Assembly (NCBI RefSeq): GCF_032144095.1
Contig: NZ_JAVSNJ010000007.1
Span: forward strand, 1-64,000
Length of the DNA stretch: 64,000 bases
Reading direction: 5' to 3'
Source of the DNA: Sphaerochaeta sp032144095
Lineage (GTDB): Bacteria; Spirochaetota; Spirochaetia; Sphaerochaetales; Sphaerochaetaceae
This document shows positions 42,834-51,802 of the stretch, one piece after another (the stretch's first letter is position 1; every line of letters starts with the position of its first letter). The position numbers and the translations under genes were made by a program. The notes beneath the pieces are model-generated. The model saw only the letters and a program-made list of their open reading frames with translations. It searched no databases and was not told the origin of the DNA.

Positions 42834-44873
42834 CTAGACATCCAGATTCGATACATAGACGGCATTAGCGTCAATGAAGGCCCTACGGGGCTCAACCTCT
42901 TCGCCCATCAGCATGGAGAACACCCTATCGGCTTCCTCTGCATCATGGAGGCAGATCTGGCTGATCATGCGGGACTCGGGATTCATGGTTGTCTCCCAAA
43001 GCTGTTCGGGGTTCATCTCACCAAGACCTTTATACCGCTGGATGGATGCCTTGGAAGATTCGCCAATGTTGTTCTCTTCAAGTATCTTTATGCGGGCTTC
43101 CTCGTCATATGCATACTCGACCTTCTTGCCGATCGTGATCTTGTACAGGGGAGGCATGGCAAAATAGACATAGCCTGCCTCGATGAGCGGGCGCATATAC
43201 CTGAAGAAGAAGGTGAGAAGCAGGGTCCTGATATGCGAACCGTCGACGTCGGCGTCGGCCATGATGATGATCTTGTGGTAACGTACCTTGCTGAGGTCGA
43301 AGGTGATGCTGTTTTCGCCATCGCTCTCCTGACCCTTTCCGGTGTCGTTGTAGCGTGTGATGCCAGCCCCGATCGTTGAGATGACCGGCTGTAGCTTGTC
43401 ATTTCCCAGCACCCGGAACTCCTGTGCCTTCTCCACGTTGAGCATCTTCCCCCAGAGGGGTAGGATCGCCTGGAACTTACGGTCACGTCCCTGCTTGGCA
43501 GAGCCACCTGCAGAGTCTCCCTCAACGATGAACACCTCACACTTGGCAGGATCCTTTTCTGAGCAGTCGGCAAGCTTGCCCGGCAGGCCGCCACCTTCGC
43601 TCTTCTTGCGGATCTGTTCACGAGCCTTGCGTGCAGCAACCCTTCCCAGGGCAGCGCTGATGATCTTGTCGAGGATCTTCTCCGCGATGGCAGGAAATTC
43701 ATCAAAGTAGTTTCCCAGCTTCTCATAGACCATGGAGTAGACGATGCCCGAGACAGCGGAGTTACCCAACTTCATCTTGGTCTGCCCCTCGAACTGGGGT
43801 TCCGGGACCTTGACTGACACGATGGCGGTAAGGCCTTCTGATATATCGCTCTGTTCGAGTTTTTCCTCGTATTTTTTCAAAAGCTTGGGGTTTTTCTGCA
43901 ACTGTACGTTGATGACCCGGGAAAGACCGGTCCTGAAACCGGTAAGGTGGGTACCACCCTCGCGGGTATTGATGTTGTTGACATAGGAAAGGACCTTCTC
44001 ATCATACTTGTCGTTGTACTGCATGGCAATCTCGACCTTGATGGAATCCCGTTCACCTTCCACCGCGATGGGAGGGTCGACCAGGACATGCTTGAACTCA
44101 TTGAGATAGCTGACAAACTGGCTAATGCCACCTTCAGCATGGAAAGTCTTCTCCCGTTTCTCCTCGTCTCGCCTGTCGGTGATGGTGATGGTAATGCCCT
44201 TGTTCAAGAACGAGAGCTCACGGAAACGGTTGACCAGGGTCTCAAAGCTAAACGCATTCTGCTCAATAATGGTATAGTCGGGACTGAAGCTCACGATGGT
44301 GCCGGTGCGGTCACTGTCGCCTATCTTCGCTACATCAGCCTTAGGGATGCCTTTTGAGTACTGCTGCTTGTAGATGCCTCCATTGGTGTAGACAACCACC
44401 TCCAGCCAATCGGAGAGGGCGTTGACACATGAGACACCAACACCATGCAGACCACCGGACACCTTGTAGGAGTTCTTGTCGAACTTTCCGCCGGCATGCA
44501 GCTGGGTAAGGGCTATTTCCAGAGAACTCTTGTGCTCGGTAGGATGCATGTCGACAGGGATTCCCCGACCATTGTCCTCAACGGTACAGACATCCATGCC
44601 CTGTTCATTCTTGTCTAGAAAAACCTGGATATCGGTACAATACCCTGCCATAGCTTCATCGATGCTATTGTCAACCACCTCGTAGACAAGATGGTGAAGT
44701 CCTTCGATGCCAGTGGAACCAATATACATCCCAGGCCTCTTTCGAACAGCCTCAAGCCCCTTAAGGACTTGAATACTCCCGGCAGTATAGGTATTTGTTG
44801 AAGCTTCCATAACCGAACCACTGTGGTGTAGTGGCGGTTGGAAGGATCCCTTGTCAAAGCTCCCTTCACTCAT
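42834..44873 (-). CDS. gyrB: DNA gyrase subunit B
   Basis: The ATPase subunit of gyrase. The GHKL ATPase region shows the NSIDEAMAGY motif (about 69), EDNGRGIPVD (about 95) and GGLHGVGVSCVNALS (about 138); the Toprim domain has EGDSAGGSAKQGRDR (about 450) and the magnesium-binding DADVDGSHIRTLLL (about 541). The 679-residue length is normal, with a short N-terminal extension before the conserved start. It is transcribed away from dnaA from a good promoter and leads gyrA. Confidence 0.97.
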   Translation of the reverse strand: MSEGSFDKGSFQPPLHHSGSVMEASTNTYTAGSIQVLKGLEAVRKRPGMYIGSTGIEGLHHLVYEVVDNSIDEAMAGYCTDIQVFLDKNEQGMDVCTVEDNGRGIPVDMHPTEHKSSLEIALTQLHAGGKFDKNSYKVSGGLHGVGVSCVNALSDWLEVVVYTNGGIYKQQYSKGIPKADVAKIGDSDRTGTIVSFSPDYTIIEQNAFSFETLVNRFRELSFLNKGITITITDRRDEEKREKTFHAEGGISQFVSYLNEFKHVLVDPPIAVEGERDSIKVEIAMQYNDKYDEKVLSYVNNINTREGGTHLTGFRTGLSRVINVQLQKNPKLLKKYEEKLEQSDISEGLTAIVSVKVPEPQFEGQTKMKLGNSAVSGIVYSMVYEKLGNYFDEFPAIAEKILDKIISAALGRVAARKAREQIRKKSEGGGLPGKLADCSEKDPAKCEVFIVEGDSAGGSAKQGRDRKFQAILPLWGKMLNVEKAQEFRVLGNDKLQPVISTIGAGITRYNDTGKGQESDGENSITFDLSKVRYHKIIIMADADVDGSHIRTLLLTFFFRYMRPLIEAGYVYFAMPPLYKITIGKKVEYAYDEEARIKILEENNIGESSKASIQRYKGLGEMNPEQLWETTMNPESRMISQICLHDAEEADRVFSMLMGEEVEPRRAFIDANAVYVSNLDV

Positions 44874-44924
44874 TAGTTATATCCTTATGTAATAATAAAA
44901 AAAGGCTTACGCCAATCCTTACTG

Positions 44925-44953
44925 ATTATACCAGAAATAGGGCATAGTTGCAA
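44925..44953 (-). promoter_or_regulatory. gyrBA promoter
   Basis: On the minus strand TTGCAA (44953-44948), 17-bp spacer, perfect TATAAT (44930-44925). The leader is about 45 nt with AAGGA before the gyrB ATG, unlike the leaderless dnaA promoter facing it. Confidence 0.8.
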
Positions 44954-45037
44954 GTATTCCAATAAAAAAGAGACCATTTTTAACTGCTTTTAATGCAATA
45001 AATTATCCATCACTGGAGAGAGTAGTTCAAAGAGCCC

Positions 45038-45066
45038 TTGCAAGCCGATGAACGACAGAGTAAAAT
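45038..45066 (+). promoter_or_regulatory. dnaA promoter, leaderless
   Basis: TTGCAA, 17-bp spacer, TAAAAT, then 6 nt to the ATG at 45073, so the predicted transcription start is the start codon itself. There is no Shine-Dalgarno sequence. Confidence 0.75.
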
Positions 45067-45072
45067 GCCCGT

Positions 45073-46494
45073 ATGAGCGACACAAATAGCAACTACTATG
45101 AATTCTGGCAGGAGACAATCCTACGCATTAAGGAAACACTGCCGGCACAGGAATATACGACCTGGTTCAATCGTATCGTCTACATCGGTTCCGATGACAA
45201 GAAGATCATCCTAGCCGGTGCCAGCCAATTTATTCTCGATACGGTGATAGCCAGATACAGGGATCTGCTGGTCAATACGCTAAGCGAACTGACCGGAGAA
45301 GAGATCGCCGTGGATTTCATCGTCAAATCCCTTTCGGAAATCCAGGAGCACAAGAAACAGGACCCAACCACATTTATGGAGCCCCCGTTGGAGGCAAAAG
45401 TTGTGCAGCCTTCCAAACCCAGGAATTCCGAAGAGACTACGTTGAAGATCAAGCAGGAGAGCAACCTCAACTACTCCTACAAATTCACCAACTTCGTCAT
45501 TGGGGACAACAGCACCTTTGCCTACAACGCAAGCCTTGCGATTGCCAAGAACCCAGGGGTGAGCTACAACCCCTGTCTCATCTATGGAGGAGTAGGATTG
45601 GGAAAGACCCACCTTCTCAGCTCAATAGGCAACCATATCATCGACAACACCCCAGAACTGAAGGTCATGTACGTTACCGCTGAGATGTTTACCAACGAGT
45701 TCATCGACTCGGTCGGTTCCAACAAGATGCAGAGCTTCAAGAACAAGTTCAGGAAGGTTGATGTGCTGCTCATCGACGACATCCACTTCCTCCAGGGCAA
45801 GGATGGGACACAGGAGGAGCTGTTCCATACATTCAACAACCTCTACGAGTCGAAGAAGCAGATGGTATTCACCTGTGATAGACCCATCAGCGAGCTAAAG
45901 AACATAAGCGACCGACTCAGCTCCAGGTTTGAACGTGGGCTGAATGTCGATCTGCAGCCGCCTTCCTATGAGACCCGGGTCGCGATCCTCAAGAGCAAGA
46001 CCGAACAGAGGGGCAGTGCAATGAATGAGGACATCATCGACTACATTGCTACCAACGTCTGTACCAATGTCCGAGACCTGGAATCGTCATTGACCAAGCT
46101 CATTGCCTATAGCGAGCTGCTCGACCAGGAAATATCCCTGGACAAGGCGAAGGAACTTCTGGGAACCCTTCCCTCCCTTGCAGCCAATGCCAACCAGACT
46201 CTCTCCATCGACACGATCATCAAGGTGATCGGCGAGTACTTCAACGTCAGTTCCTTTGAGATAAAGGGGAAGAAGAAAAACAAGAGCCTGATCCAGCCCA
46301 GACAGATCGCCATGTACCTATCCAGGGACATAACGGAGTTCTCAACAACAGAAATCGGGACCGAGTTTGGAGGCCGTGACCACACTACCGTCATGCATGC
46401 TTACGACAGGATAGAGTCCTTGATGAAAAGCGATGAAGCCTTCACCAATACCGTGCTGAAATTGAAGAGGGACTTAATGAATGTTAAGCGGTAA
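45073..46494 (+). CDS. dnaA: Replication initiator DnaA
   Basis: The initiator that binds DnaA boxes and melts oriC. The 473-residue protein has domain I (about 1-85), a linker, the AAA+ domain with Walker A GGVGLGKTHLL (about 174) and Walker B LIDDIHFLQGKDG (about 236), and the C-terminal DNA-binding domain with the signature GRDHTTVMHAYDRI near 435. Length is typical. It begins the dnaA-dnaN-recF-DUF721 series and lies immediately upstream of a box-rich origin. Its promoter is leaderless in appearance. Confidence 0.97.
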   Translation: MSDTNSNYYEFWQETILRIKETLPAQEYTTWFNRIVYIGSDDKKIILAGASQFILDTVIARYRDLLVNTLSELTGEEIAVDFIVKSLSEIQEHKKQDPTTFMEPPLEAKVVQPSKPRNSEETTLKIKQESNLNYSYKFTNFVIGDNSTFAYNASLAIAKNPGVSYNPCLIYGGVGLGKTHLLSSIGNHIIDNTPELKVMYVTAEMFTNEFIDSVGSNKMQSFKNKFRKVDVLLIDDIHFLQGKDGTQEELFHTFNNLYESKKQMVFTCDRPISELKNISDRLSSRFERGLNVDLQPPSYETRVAILKSKTEQRGSAMNEDIIDYIATNVCTNVRDLESSLTKLIAYSELLDQEISLDKAKELLGTLPSLAANANQTLSIDTIIKVIGEYFNVSSFEIKGKKKNKSLIQPRQIAMYLSRDITEFSTTEIGTEFGGRDHTTVMHAYDRIESLMKSDEAFTNTVLKLKRDLMNVKR

Positions 46495-46708
46495 ATGCCT
46501 GTGGATACCATATGGATAGGTTGTGGATAACTTTCAAAACCTGTGGATAGCTATATTTGCTTGTGGAGCAAATGTGGATAACTTCAGCAGTTGTCCACAG
46601 GATGACAAAACCTAAGAGAAGCTTGTACAATGAATTATTCAGTTATCCACAGAATCCGTGCTATTATTACTATTATTACTATTAAATCTTATACATTAGG
46701 AGTTACAG
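46495..46708. other. Chromosomal replication origin oriC
   Basis: The dnaA-dnaN gap is packed with DnaA boxes. Perfect TGTGGATAA or its complement TTATCCACA occurs at 46522-46530, 46573-46581 and 46643-46651. One-mismatch boxes lie at 46500-46508, 46542-46550 and 46591-46599; weaker ones are at 46511-46519 and 46562-46570. The last box is followed by a 9-bp spacer and a regular trinucleotide tract (46661-46684) matching DnaA-trios. The downstream end also carries the dnaN ribosome binding site. Confidence 0.92.
46661..46684 (-). other. DnaA-trio element of the origin unwinding region
   Basis: Read 3' to 5' on the minus strand away from the DnaA box, the tract is GAT-AAT-AAT-GAT-AAT-AAT-GAT-AAT, eight consecutive units fitting the 3'-[G/A]AT-5' DnaA-trio. 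The perfect box at 46643-46651 and the spacer GAATCCGTG precede it, the same order as in the B. subtilis basal unwinding system. Confidence 0.8.
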
Positions 46709-47815
46709 ATGAAATTCGTTTGCAGCAAAGATTCGATCCTCAACGAAATCATATATTCAATGGATTTTACGAGTCAGAGAAATTCGCTTTCCGTCACCTC
46801 AAACGTCTACTTGGAAACCTTCGATGACCGACTGGTAATCAGAGCAACTGACCAGAAAGTCGGCTTCAGCACAGAGATTGCCGTACAGACCCTGGAGAAG
46901 GGAAAAACCATGGTCTACTGTGACAAGTTCCTGAATATCCTGCGCTCCCTTCCCGATAGCGAAATCCAATTCACAGCACAAAGCGGTGTCTTTGCCATAA
47001 AACCCGTGAACCAGACAATCGATTTCAAGCTGAGGACCATCAATGCAGAAGAGTTTCCAACCATGGAAAGTATCGGAGACAACTCCTATTTCACCGTTTC
47101 ACAGAGAAGTTTCAGCGACATGGCCAACCAGACTATCTTTGCCATCAGCGAGGATGAGACACGCTATTTCCTCTGTGGCCTCTATCTTGAGAGAACTGCA
47201 ACTGGGATGAACATGGTCGGAACCGACGGAAGGAGGCTTTCCATAGTCCAACGGAAATTTGACGAGGACATTCCAGCCTTTTCCCCTGTCATCATCCCTC
47301 CAAAGTTCTTTGCCGTGCTGAAGAAACTTTCCACCGAAGAGGGAAGTCTCAATCTTTGCATCACCGAGAACCTCATCTTCGCCCAGATTGCAAACAGGCT
47401 TTTCTATTCAACCCTCATCAAGGGCCAGTATCCGAACTACCAAAGAGTAATTCCCGAAAGCCAGAACTACTGCAGCATCATGAGAATCCAGGATATGCTT
47501 GATGCACTCAGACGTGTTTCGTTGCTTATCGAGAACAAGGCTAAGCGGATCTATCTGGACATCAGTGAAGCTGGTGTCTTGCTTACCAGTGACGAGAACG
47601 AGGTCGGTGAGGCAAAGGAAATCATTCCTTGCAAGTATGAAGGACCCGAAAACAAGGTAGCCCTCAACTTCACCTATCTCATCAACCCCTTGAAGGCCAT
47701 GGAAGGAGAATATTTCTCCATCAACTTCAGTGAGCCCACCAAGGCAATGACCATCAAAGCGGAGAGTGAGCGTGATTATTACCATGTCATCATGCCCATG
47801 CAGCCAAATGCCTGA
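46709..47815 (+). CDS. dnaN: DNA polymerase III beta sliding clamp
   Basis: The ring-shaped processivity factor. The 368-residue protein shows the three-fold clamp repeat pattern; recognisable stretches are MKFVCSKDSILNEI, SLSVTSNVYLETFDDRL, VGTDGRRLSIV (about 170) and the C-terminal YYHVIMPMQPN, close to the usual MPMR ending. A GGAG lies 8 bases before the ATG. It follows oriC directly, and recF starts at its stop codon (TGATGG), so dnaN, recF and the DUF721 gene are coupled. Confidence 0.95.
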   Translation: MKFVCSKDSILNEIIYSMDFTSQRNSLSVTSNVYLETFDDRLVIRATDQKVGFSTEIAVQTLEKGKTMVYCDKFLNILRSLPDSEIQFTAQSGVFAIKPVNQTIDFKLRTINAEEFPTMESIGDNSYFTVSQRSFSDMANQTIFAISEDETRYFLCGLYLERTATGMNMVGTDGRRLSIVQRKFDEDIPAFSPVIIPPKFFAVLKKLSTEEGSLNLCITENLIFAQIANRLFYSTLIKGQYPNYQRVIPESQNYCSIMRIQDMLDALRRVSLLIENKAKRIYLDISEAGVLLTSDENEVGEAKEIIPCKYEGPENKVALNFTYLINPLKAMEGEYFSINFSEPTKAMTIKAESERDYYHVIMPMQPNA

Positions 47816-48906
47816 TGGTATTCACTGAGATACAGGCAGTTCAATTCAGAAATCTTTGCCCCGAGGCAGTACCTGTCAACAAACGACAGGTATTTCTCAT
47901 TGGGTCGAATGGGCAGGGAAAAACCAATTTTCTTGAGGCCATATACACCCTGTGCTATGGCTCTTCATTTCGCTCGGCACAGATGAGGGAACTGGCTCAA
48001 CATGGCCAGAAAGCCTTCAGGCTGAGTGGAAAGTACCTGGGTGAAGATGGCCTGTTGCACTCGTTGGTGTTGGAATTCCAGGATACCAAACGCAAGGTCC
48101 TGCTTGATGGACGGGAGATCAAGGACAGGAAAGAGCTCATATACAACATCCCCTGCATCGTATTCAGCCATGATGATATTGCGTTTGTCAGAGGGGAACC
48201 CGAACAGAGAAGAAGGTTCTTCGACCAGACGATGAGCATGTACGATCCCCTCTTCTTCGATGACATGAGACGGTACAGAGGGTTGCTGAAACAACGGAAC
48301 CTGGCGATCAAGGAGGGACGGCAGAGCCTTCTGGGCTTGTATGATATTCAGCTTGCCAAGTATGGGCTTGCCATCCAGGGTGAGAGGGAAAAGGCTGTAG
48401 CCGAGTTTGACCAGATATTTCCTGAAATGTATAGGAAGGTCTCAAACTCAGATCTCAACATCCACCTTGAGTACCAAGGTTCCTGGGGCTCGTTCTCCAC
48501 CGAGGATGAGATAGTCGACTATCTCGAAGGGACAAGGCAGCGGGACCTGAACATGCAGACCACAACCAGTGGGATCCATCGTGACAGGTTCAACATCACC
48601 GTCGATGAAGGGCTTTTTTCGCAGATAGGTTCGACTGGCCAGCTTAGGCTCGCTTCGCTCATTCTCCGTACTGCCCAGATGGACTTCTTCCACAAGAAGA
48701 GCGGCAAACAACCGTTGATTCTTGTCGATGACGTGTTGCTTGAGCTTGACCTACCCAAACGGGAGATGTTCCTCTCCCTGATGCAAGGGTACAGCCAGGC
48801 ATTTTTCACATTTCTTCCCCAGGAGCACTACTTTGCTTCTCTGGCTGGTGAAGATGCTTTGTTGTATGATGTTAGGGAAGGGAGATTCTGCAGGCATGAA
48901 GGATAA
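47815..48906 (+). CDS. recF: DNA replication and repair protein RecF
   Basis: An SMC-like ATPase that, with RecO and RecR, loads RecA at gaps. Walker A is GSNGQGKTNFLEAI near residues 29-42, the ABC signature lies in IGSTGQLRLASLILR (about 267), and Walker B is LILVDDVLLELD (about 300). Length 363 is typical. The ATG overlaps the dnaN stop. recR is also present in this window at 19756. Confidence 0.95.
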   Translation: MVFTEIQAVQFRNLCPEAVPVNKRQVFLIGSNGQGKTNFLEAIYTLCYGSSFRSAQMRELAQHGQKAFRLSGKYLGEDGLLHSLVLEFQDTKRKVLLDGREIKDRKELIYNIPCIVFSHDDIAFVRGEPEQRRRFFDQTMSMYDPLFFDDMRRYRGLLKQRNLAIKEGRQSLLGLYDIQLAKYGLAIQGEREKAVAEFDQIFPEMYRKVSNSDLNIHLEYQGSWGSFSTEDEIVDYLEGTRQRDLNMQTTTSGIHRDRFNITVDEGLFSQIGSTGQLRLASLILRTAQMDFFHKKSGKQPLILVDDVLLELDLPKREMFLSLMQGYSQAFFTFLPQEHYFASLAGEDALLYDVREGRFCRHEG

Positions 48907-49216
48907 ACGAAATCGTATATGCAAGGACGGTGAACCCATAGAAGGCAAAAAGGTGCTTGATATGGTTCTCAGAAGGCTTGATATACGTCCAGAAAACCCA
49001 AAAGCGTCGATCGGGCTCAATTGGCAAGAGATAATTGGTACCAGACTCTATCCACATGTAAAAATAATTGATATAAAGGGGAGTACGCTGGTGCTGAAAG
49101 CGGACCACCCTTCGTGGGCCCAGATAACCATGATGCAACAAAAGAAGATACTTGCCCTAGTCCAGAGGAAATACCCATCTCTGGGTGTAAAGTCGCTTCA
49201 GATCCTTAGCGTCTAG
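48896..49216 (+). CDS. DUF721 (DciA-like) protein
   Basis: The 106-residue protein starts at the ATG at 48896, overlapping the recF end by 11 bases. The KH-like DUF721 pattern WQEIIGTRLYPHVKIIDIKG, followed by TLVLKADHPSWAQITMMQQ and a C-terminal VKSLQIL strand, is typical. The family includes DciA, which in many bacteria recruits or loads the replicative helicase and is often next to recF or gyrB. A role in replication initiation fits the position beside dnaA-dnaN-recF but is inferred. Confidence 0.85.
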   Translation: MKDKRNRICKDGEPIEGKKVLDMVLRRLDIRPENPKASIGLNWQEIIGTRLYPHVKIIDIKGSTLVLKADHPSWAQITMMQQKKILALVQRKYPSLGVKSLQILSV

Positions 49217-49220
49217 TTAC

Positions 49221-49249
49221 TTGACCTAAAGAAACTTGCTCTATATACT
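49221..49249 (+). promoter_or_regulatory. rpmH promoter
   Basis: TTGACC, 17-bp spacer, TATACT (49244-49249). The leader of about 70 nt includes a GGGGGAGTATCCCTCC hairpin and a TTGGAG ribosome binding site before the ATG at 49328. Confidence 0.75.
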
Positions 49250-49327
49250 GCACCACTCGGGGGAGTATCCCTCCGTTTTGATTAGAATACTATCCGCGTA
49301 AAGCGATGAAAAATTGGAGAACATCTC

Positions 49328-49495
49328 ATGAGTTACAAAGGAAAAAGGACCTACCAGCCAAGCAGAGTGAAAAGAAATAGAAAATTTGGCTTCCGTGCAC
49401 GCATGGCAACAGTCGGTGGTAGACTCATACTTGCTCGTAGAAGAGCTAAGGGCAGGCATAAGCTTAGCGTATGTGATGAGAAAAAGCCTTTCTAA
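49328..49495 (+). CDS. rpmH: 50S ribosomal protein L34
   Basis: A 55-residue, very basic ribosomal protein translated from the ATG at 49328 with a TTGGAG ribosome binding site. The L34 core is clear: KRTYQPSRVKRNRKFGFRAR followed by MATVGGRLILARRRAKGRHKLSV. It is about 10 residues longer than the usual 44-46 because of an extra C-terminal tail (CDEKKPF). Its last 20 bases overlap the rnpA start in another frame. It was too short to be obvious in a simple scan of long frames. Confidence 0.96.
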   Translation: MSYKGKRTYQPSRVKRNRKFGFRARMATVGGRLILARRRAKGRHKLSVCDEKKPF

Positions 49496-49826
49496 GAAAG
49501 AAATTGTAAAACGTAAACCGGAGATTGACCAAATTTTCAAAACCGGCAAGACATTCTCTTGCCGAGGTTTGAAGATGCTTGTTAGCCATAATGGCCTTGA
49601 TTGGAATAGAGTTATAGTTATTCCTGTTCGTCACTACGGGAATTCTGTGCAAAGAAACAGGATCCGTCGTCAGATCAAGGAAATATGGCGCAATGCAAAA
49701 CCTAGGATGCTCTCAGGTTACGACTTTGCGTTTATCGTATATCCAGGAAAGGTTCCAGACCATGAAATCCAAACGAAGCAACTCATATCTCTTTGTGAAC
49801 AGGCTGAGGTTTTCCCTCAGCCTTAG
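49476..49826 (+). CDS. rnpA: Ribonuclease P protein component
   Basis: The protein subunit of RNase P, which helps the RNA subunit mature tRNA 5' ends. From the ATG at 49476 it has 116 residues, normal for the family. The signature GNSVQRNRIRRQIKEIWR (the RNR motif) lies near residues 58-75. The frame is open back to 49371 inside rpmH, so a longer form from the TTG at 49386 (146 residues) is possible, but the upstream part shows no family pattern. It overlaps rpmH by 20 bases with no strong ribosome binding site, so translation is probably coupled to L34. Confidence 0.93.
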   Translation: MRKSLSKKEIVKRKPEIDQIFKTGKTFSCRGLKMLVSHNGLDWNRVIVIPVRHYGNSVQRNRIRRQIKEIWRNAKPRMLSGYDFAFIVYPGKVPDHEIQTKQLISLCEQAEVFPQP

Positions 49827-49928
49827 GACTATGCTGTAGTCCGACATCGGTTTTTTGTGTAGAACCTTCGAATAATCCTAGTCTTTCCTGTGATTTTCAT
49901 CTCATGACAAAACCCATCAGGAGTAGAT

Positions 49929-51746
49929 ATGGATAAAAATACCATTCTAGCCATTGTCCTTTCCGTTGTAGTCATAACAGTTGGAATGACTTTGCAGACC
50001 ACGTTCTTCGCACCTTCACCCACAGCTGTCACCCAACAGAGTGCACCAGTAGCTGCGCCTGCTTCTGATACGACATCAGCCTTGGCTCCTGCCCAGAATG
50101 CGATGGTGTCTGCCAACCTTGCATGGGGGACCAATCTGCCAGGCTCCCTTGTAGCCGTTGGCGAGAAGGGGACCGCTACCCCCTTCACCTTCAAGACCGA
50201 CCTTTTTACCATTGAGTTCAATCCTGTCGGTGCCTCCATCTCCTCGTTCAAGCTGAACAAGCACCTGGATAAGGGGCAACCTGTTGAACTGCTCTTCAAG
50301 GGTCCTGAGAGCAACAATGCATTCCTCATGTATGCAGGAAATGACAAGTCCAATCCCATCGACGCTACCTTCAGGCACTCCATCCAGGGAAACAAAGTTG
50401 TTTTCAGCCAGGATTTTGAGATGCTCAACCAGGATGGGAAGACCACCGGCGATAGCTTTACCCTTACCAAGACCTTTGTCTTTGGGCAAGAGGACTATCT
50501 CTTCCAGGTCGATGTCAACCTCAAGAACAGCATAAACAAGTCCATCCCTCTTTCGTTCGAGAACTATGCCTATACCCTAGGGTTCGAGCCTCAGATCGGG
50601 CCATCCTTTACCAGCGCTCCCAACAACAACTACAACTATAGGCGCTTCTACGTCAAGGAAGATGGATCCTCCAAGAAAAAGCAGATCAAGATGAACAACG
50701 GCCTGTATACCTCGGCCAAGCCCATCTCCTGGGTAGCCCTTGCAGGCAAGTACTTCTCCATGATTGCAATCCCCGATGCAACAGCCTATACGGTAAGCCT
50801 CAGCGAAAATACCAATGCCAGCATTCCTATGGAATCGAGCATGTACTTCTCCAGGCCCTCGATTAAGAGTGCATCGCAGACCGATACCTTCCGTTTCTAT
50901 GCAGGACCCCAGATCAAGAGCTACATGAGCATCTATGATGAAGCATCGCTCAATAGCTTTGGGGTTTCCAACCTGCAACTCGAGCAGGCACTGGACAGCA
51001 ATACCTGGCTCGGTTGGCTTGAGAACATCCTCAAGGCCATCCTCAACTGGCTCTACAAGCTCATTCCCAACTATGGCGTGGGTATCATCATCCTCACCTT
51101 CCTGCTGAAGCTTGCCCTCTATCCTGTCACCAAGAAGGGTATGGAATCCACAGCCAAGATGTCCTCACTCTCTCCCAAGATGGCGGAGATCAAGGAACAG
51201 TATCCCGATAACCCGACCAAGCAGAACGAGGAGATCGCTGCCCTCTACAAGAAGGAAAAGATCAATCCGATGGGAGGCTGTCTGCCCATGCTGGTCCAGT
51301 TCCCGATCCTCATCGCTTTCTACGGCCTTCTCAACAAGCACTTTGAGCTTCGAGGGGCAATGTTTATCCCAGGCTGGATCCCAGACCTTTCCATGCCTGA
51401 TACCGTATTCACTTTCCCCTTCACCATTCCTTTTGTAGGAAATGAGTTGCATCTGCTTCCCATCATCTACACTGTCAGCATGATCTTCTCGATGAAGATT
51501 ACGCAGAATGCCACAACAGCGGGCAGCCAACAGGGCATGATGAAGTTCATGACCTACGGAATGCCGCTGATGTTCTTCTTCGTCCTGTATAGCGCTCCCT
51601 CTGGCCTGATACTTTACTGGTCGGTCATGAACGCAATCTCCATCTTCCAGCAGATGTATACAAACCGCAAGAAGAAGGCGGAAAAGGCAGAAGAGGTGGC
51701 AAGCAACGTAAGGACCTTCCCCGGCCCTAAAGGAAAGCGAAAATAG
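49929..51746 (+). CDS. yidC: Membrane protein insertase YidC
   Basis: The insertase that places proteins in the inner membrane alone or with Sec. The 605-residue protein is of the Gram-negative type: an uncleaved N-terminal helix (about 6-25), a large periplasmic beta domain (about 60-345), and a C-terminal five-helix core (about 360-590) with ALYPVTKKGMESTAKM and PMGGCLPMLVQFPILIAFYG. The tail is basic (NRKKKAEKAE ... PKGKRK), suited to ribosome contact. CAGGAG precedes the ATG. There is no yidD gene between rnpA and yidC. jag follows. Confidence 0.96.
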   Translation: MDKNTILAIVLSVVVITVGMTLQTTFFAPSPTAVTQQSAPVAAPASDTTSALAPAQNAMVSANLAWGTNLPGSLVAVGEKGTATPFTFKTDLFTIEFNPVGASISSFKLNKHLDKGQPVELLFKGPESNNAFLMYAGNDKSNPIDATFRHSIQGNKVVFSQDFEMLNQDGKTTGDSFTLTKTFVFGQEDYLFQVDVNLKNSINKSIPLSFENYAYTLGFEPQIGPSFTSAPNNNYNYRRFYVKEDGSSKKKQIKMNNGLYTSAKPISWVALAGKYFSMIAIPDATAYTVSLSENTNASIPMESSMYFSRPSIKSASQTDTFRFYAGPQIKSYMSIYDEASLNSFGVSNLQLEQALDSNTWLGWLENILKAILNWLYKLIPNYGVGIIILTFLLKLALYPVTKKGMESTAKMSSLSPKMAEIKEQYPDNPTKQNEEIAALYKKEKINPMGGCLPMLVQFPILIAFYGLLNKHFELRGAMFIPGWIPDLSMPDTVFTFPFTIPFVGNELHLLPIIYTVSMIFSMKITQNATTAGSQQGMMKFMTYGMPLMFFFVLYSAPSGLILYWSVMNAISIFQQMYTNRKKKAEKAEEVASNVRTFPGPKGKRK

Positions 51747-51766
51747 CCCTACCAAGAAATTTTAAC

Positions 51767-51791
51767 TTCGGGAGGGTATGCCCTCCCGGAA
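51767..51791 (+). other. Stable hairpin between yidC and jag
   Basis: CGGGAGGG-TATG-CCCTCCCG forms an 8-bp GC-rich stem with a 4-nt loop, extendable by weak pairs. No T tract follows, so it is more likely an mRNA stability or processing element than a terminator. The jag ribosome binding site lies just after it. Confidence 0.6.
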
Positions 51792-51802
51792 CGGAGTAAC
51801 AT

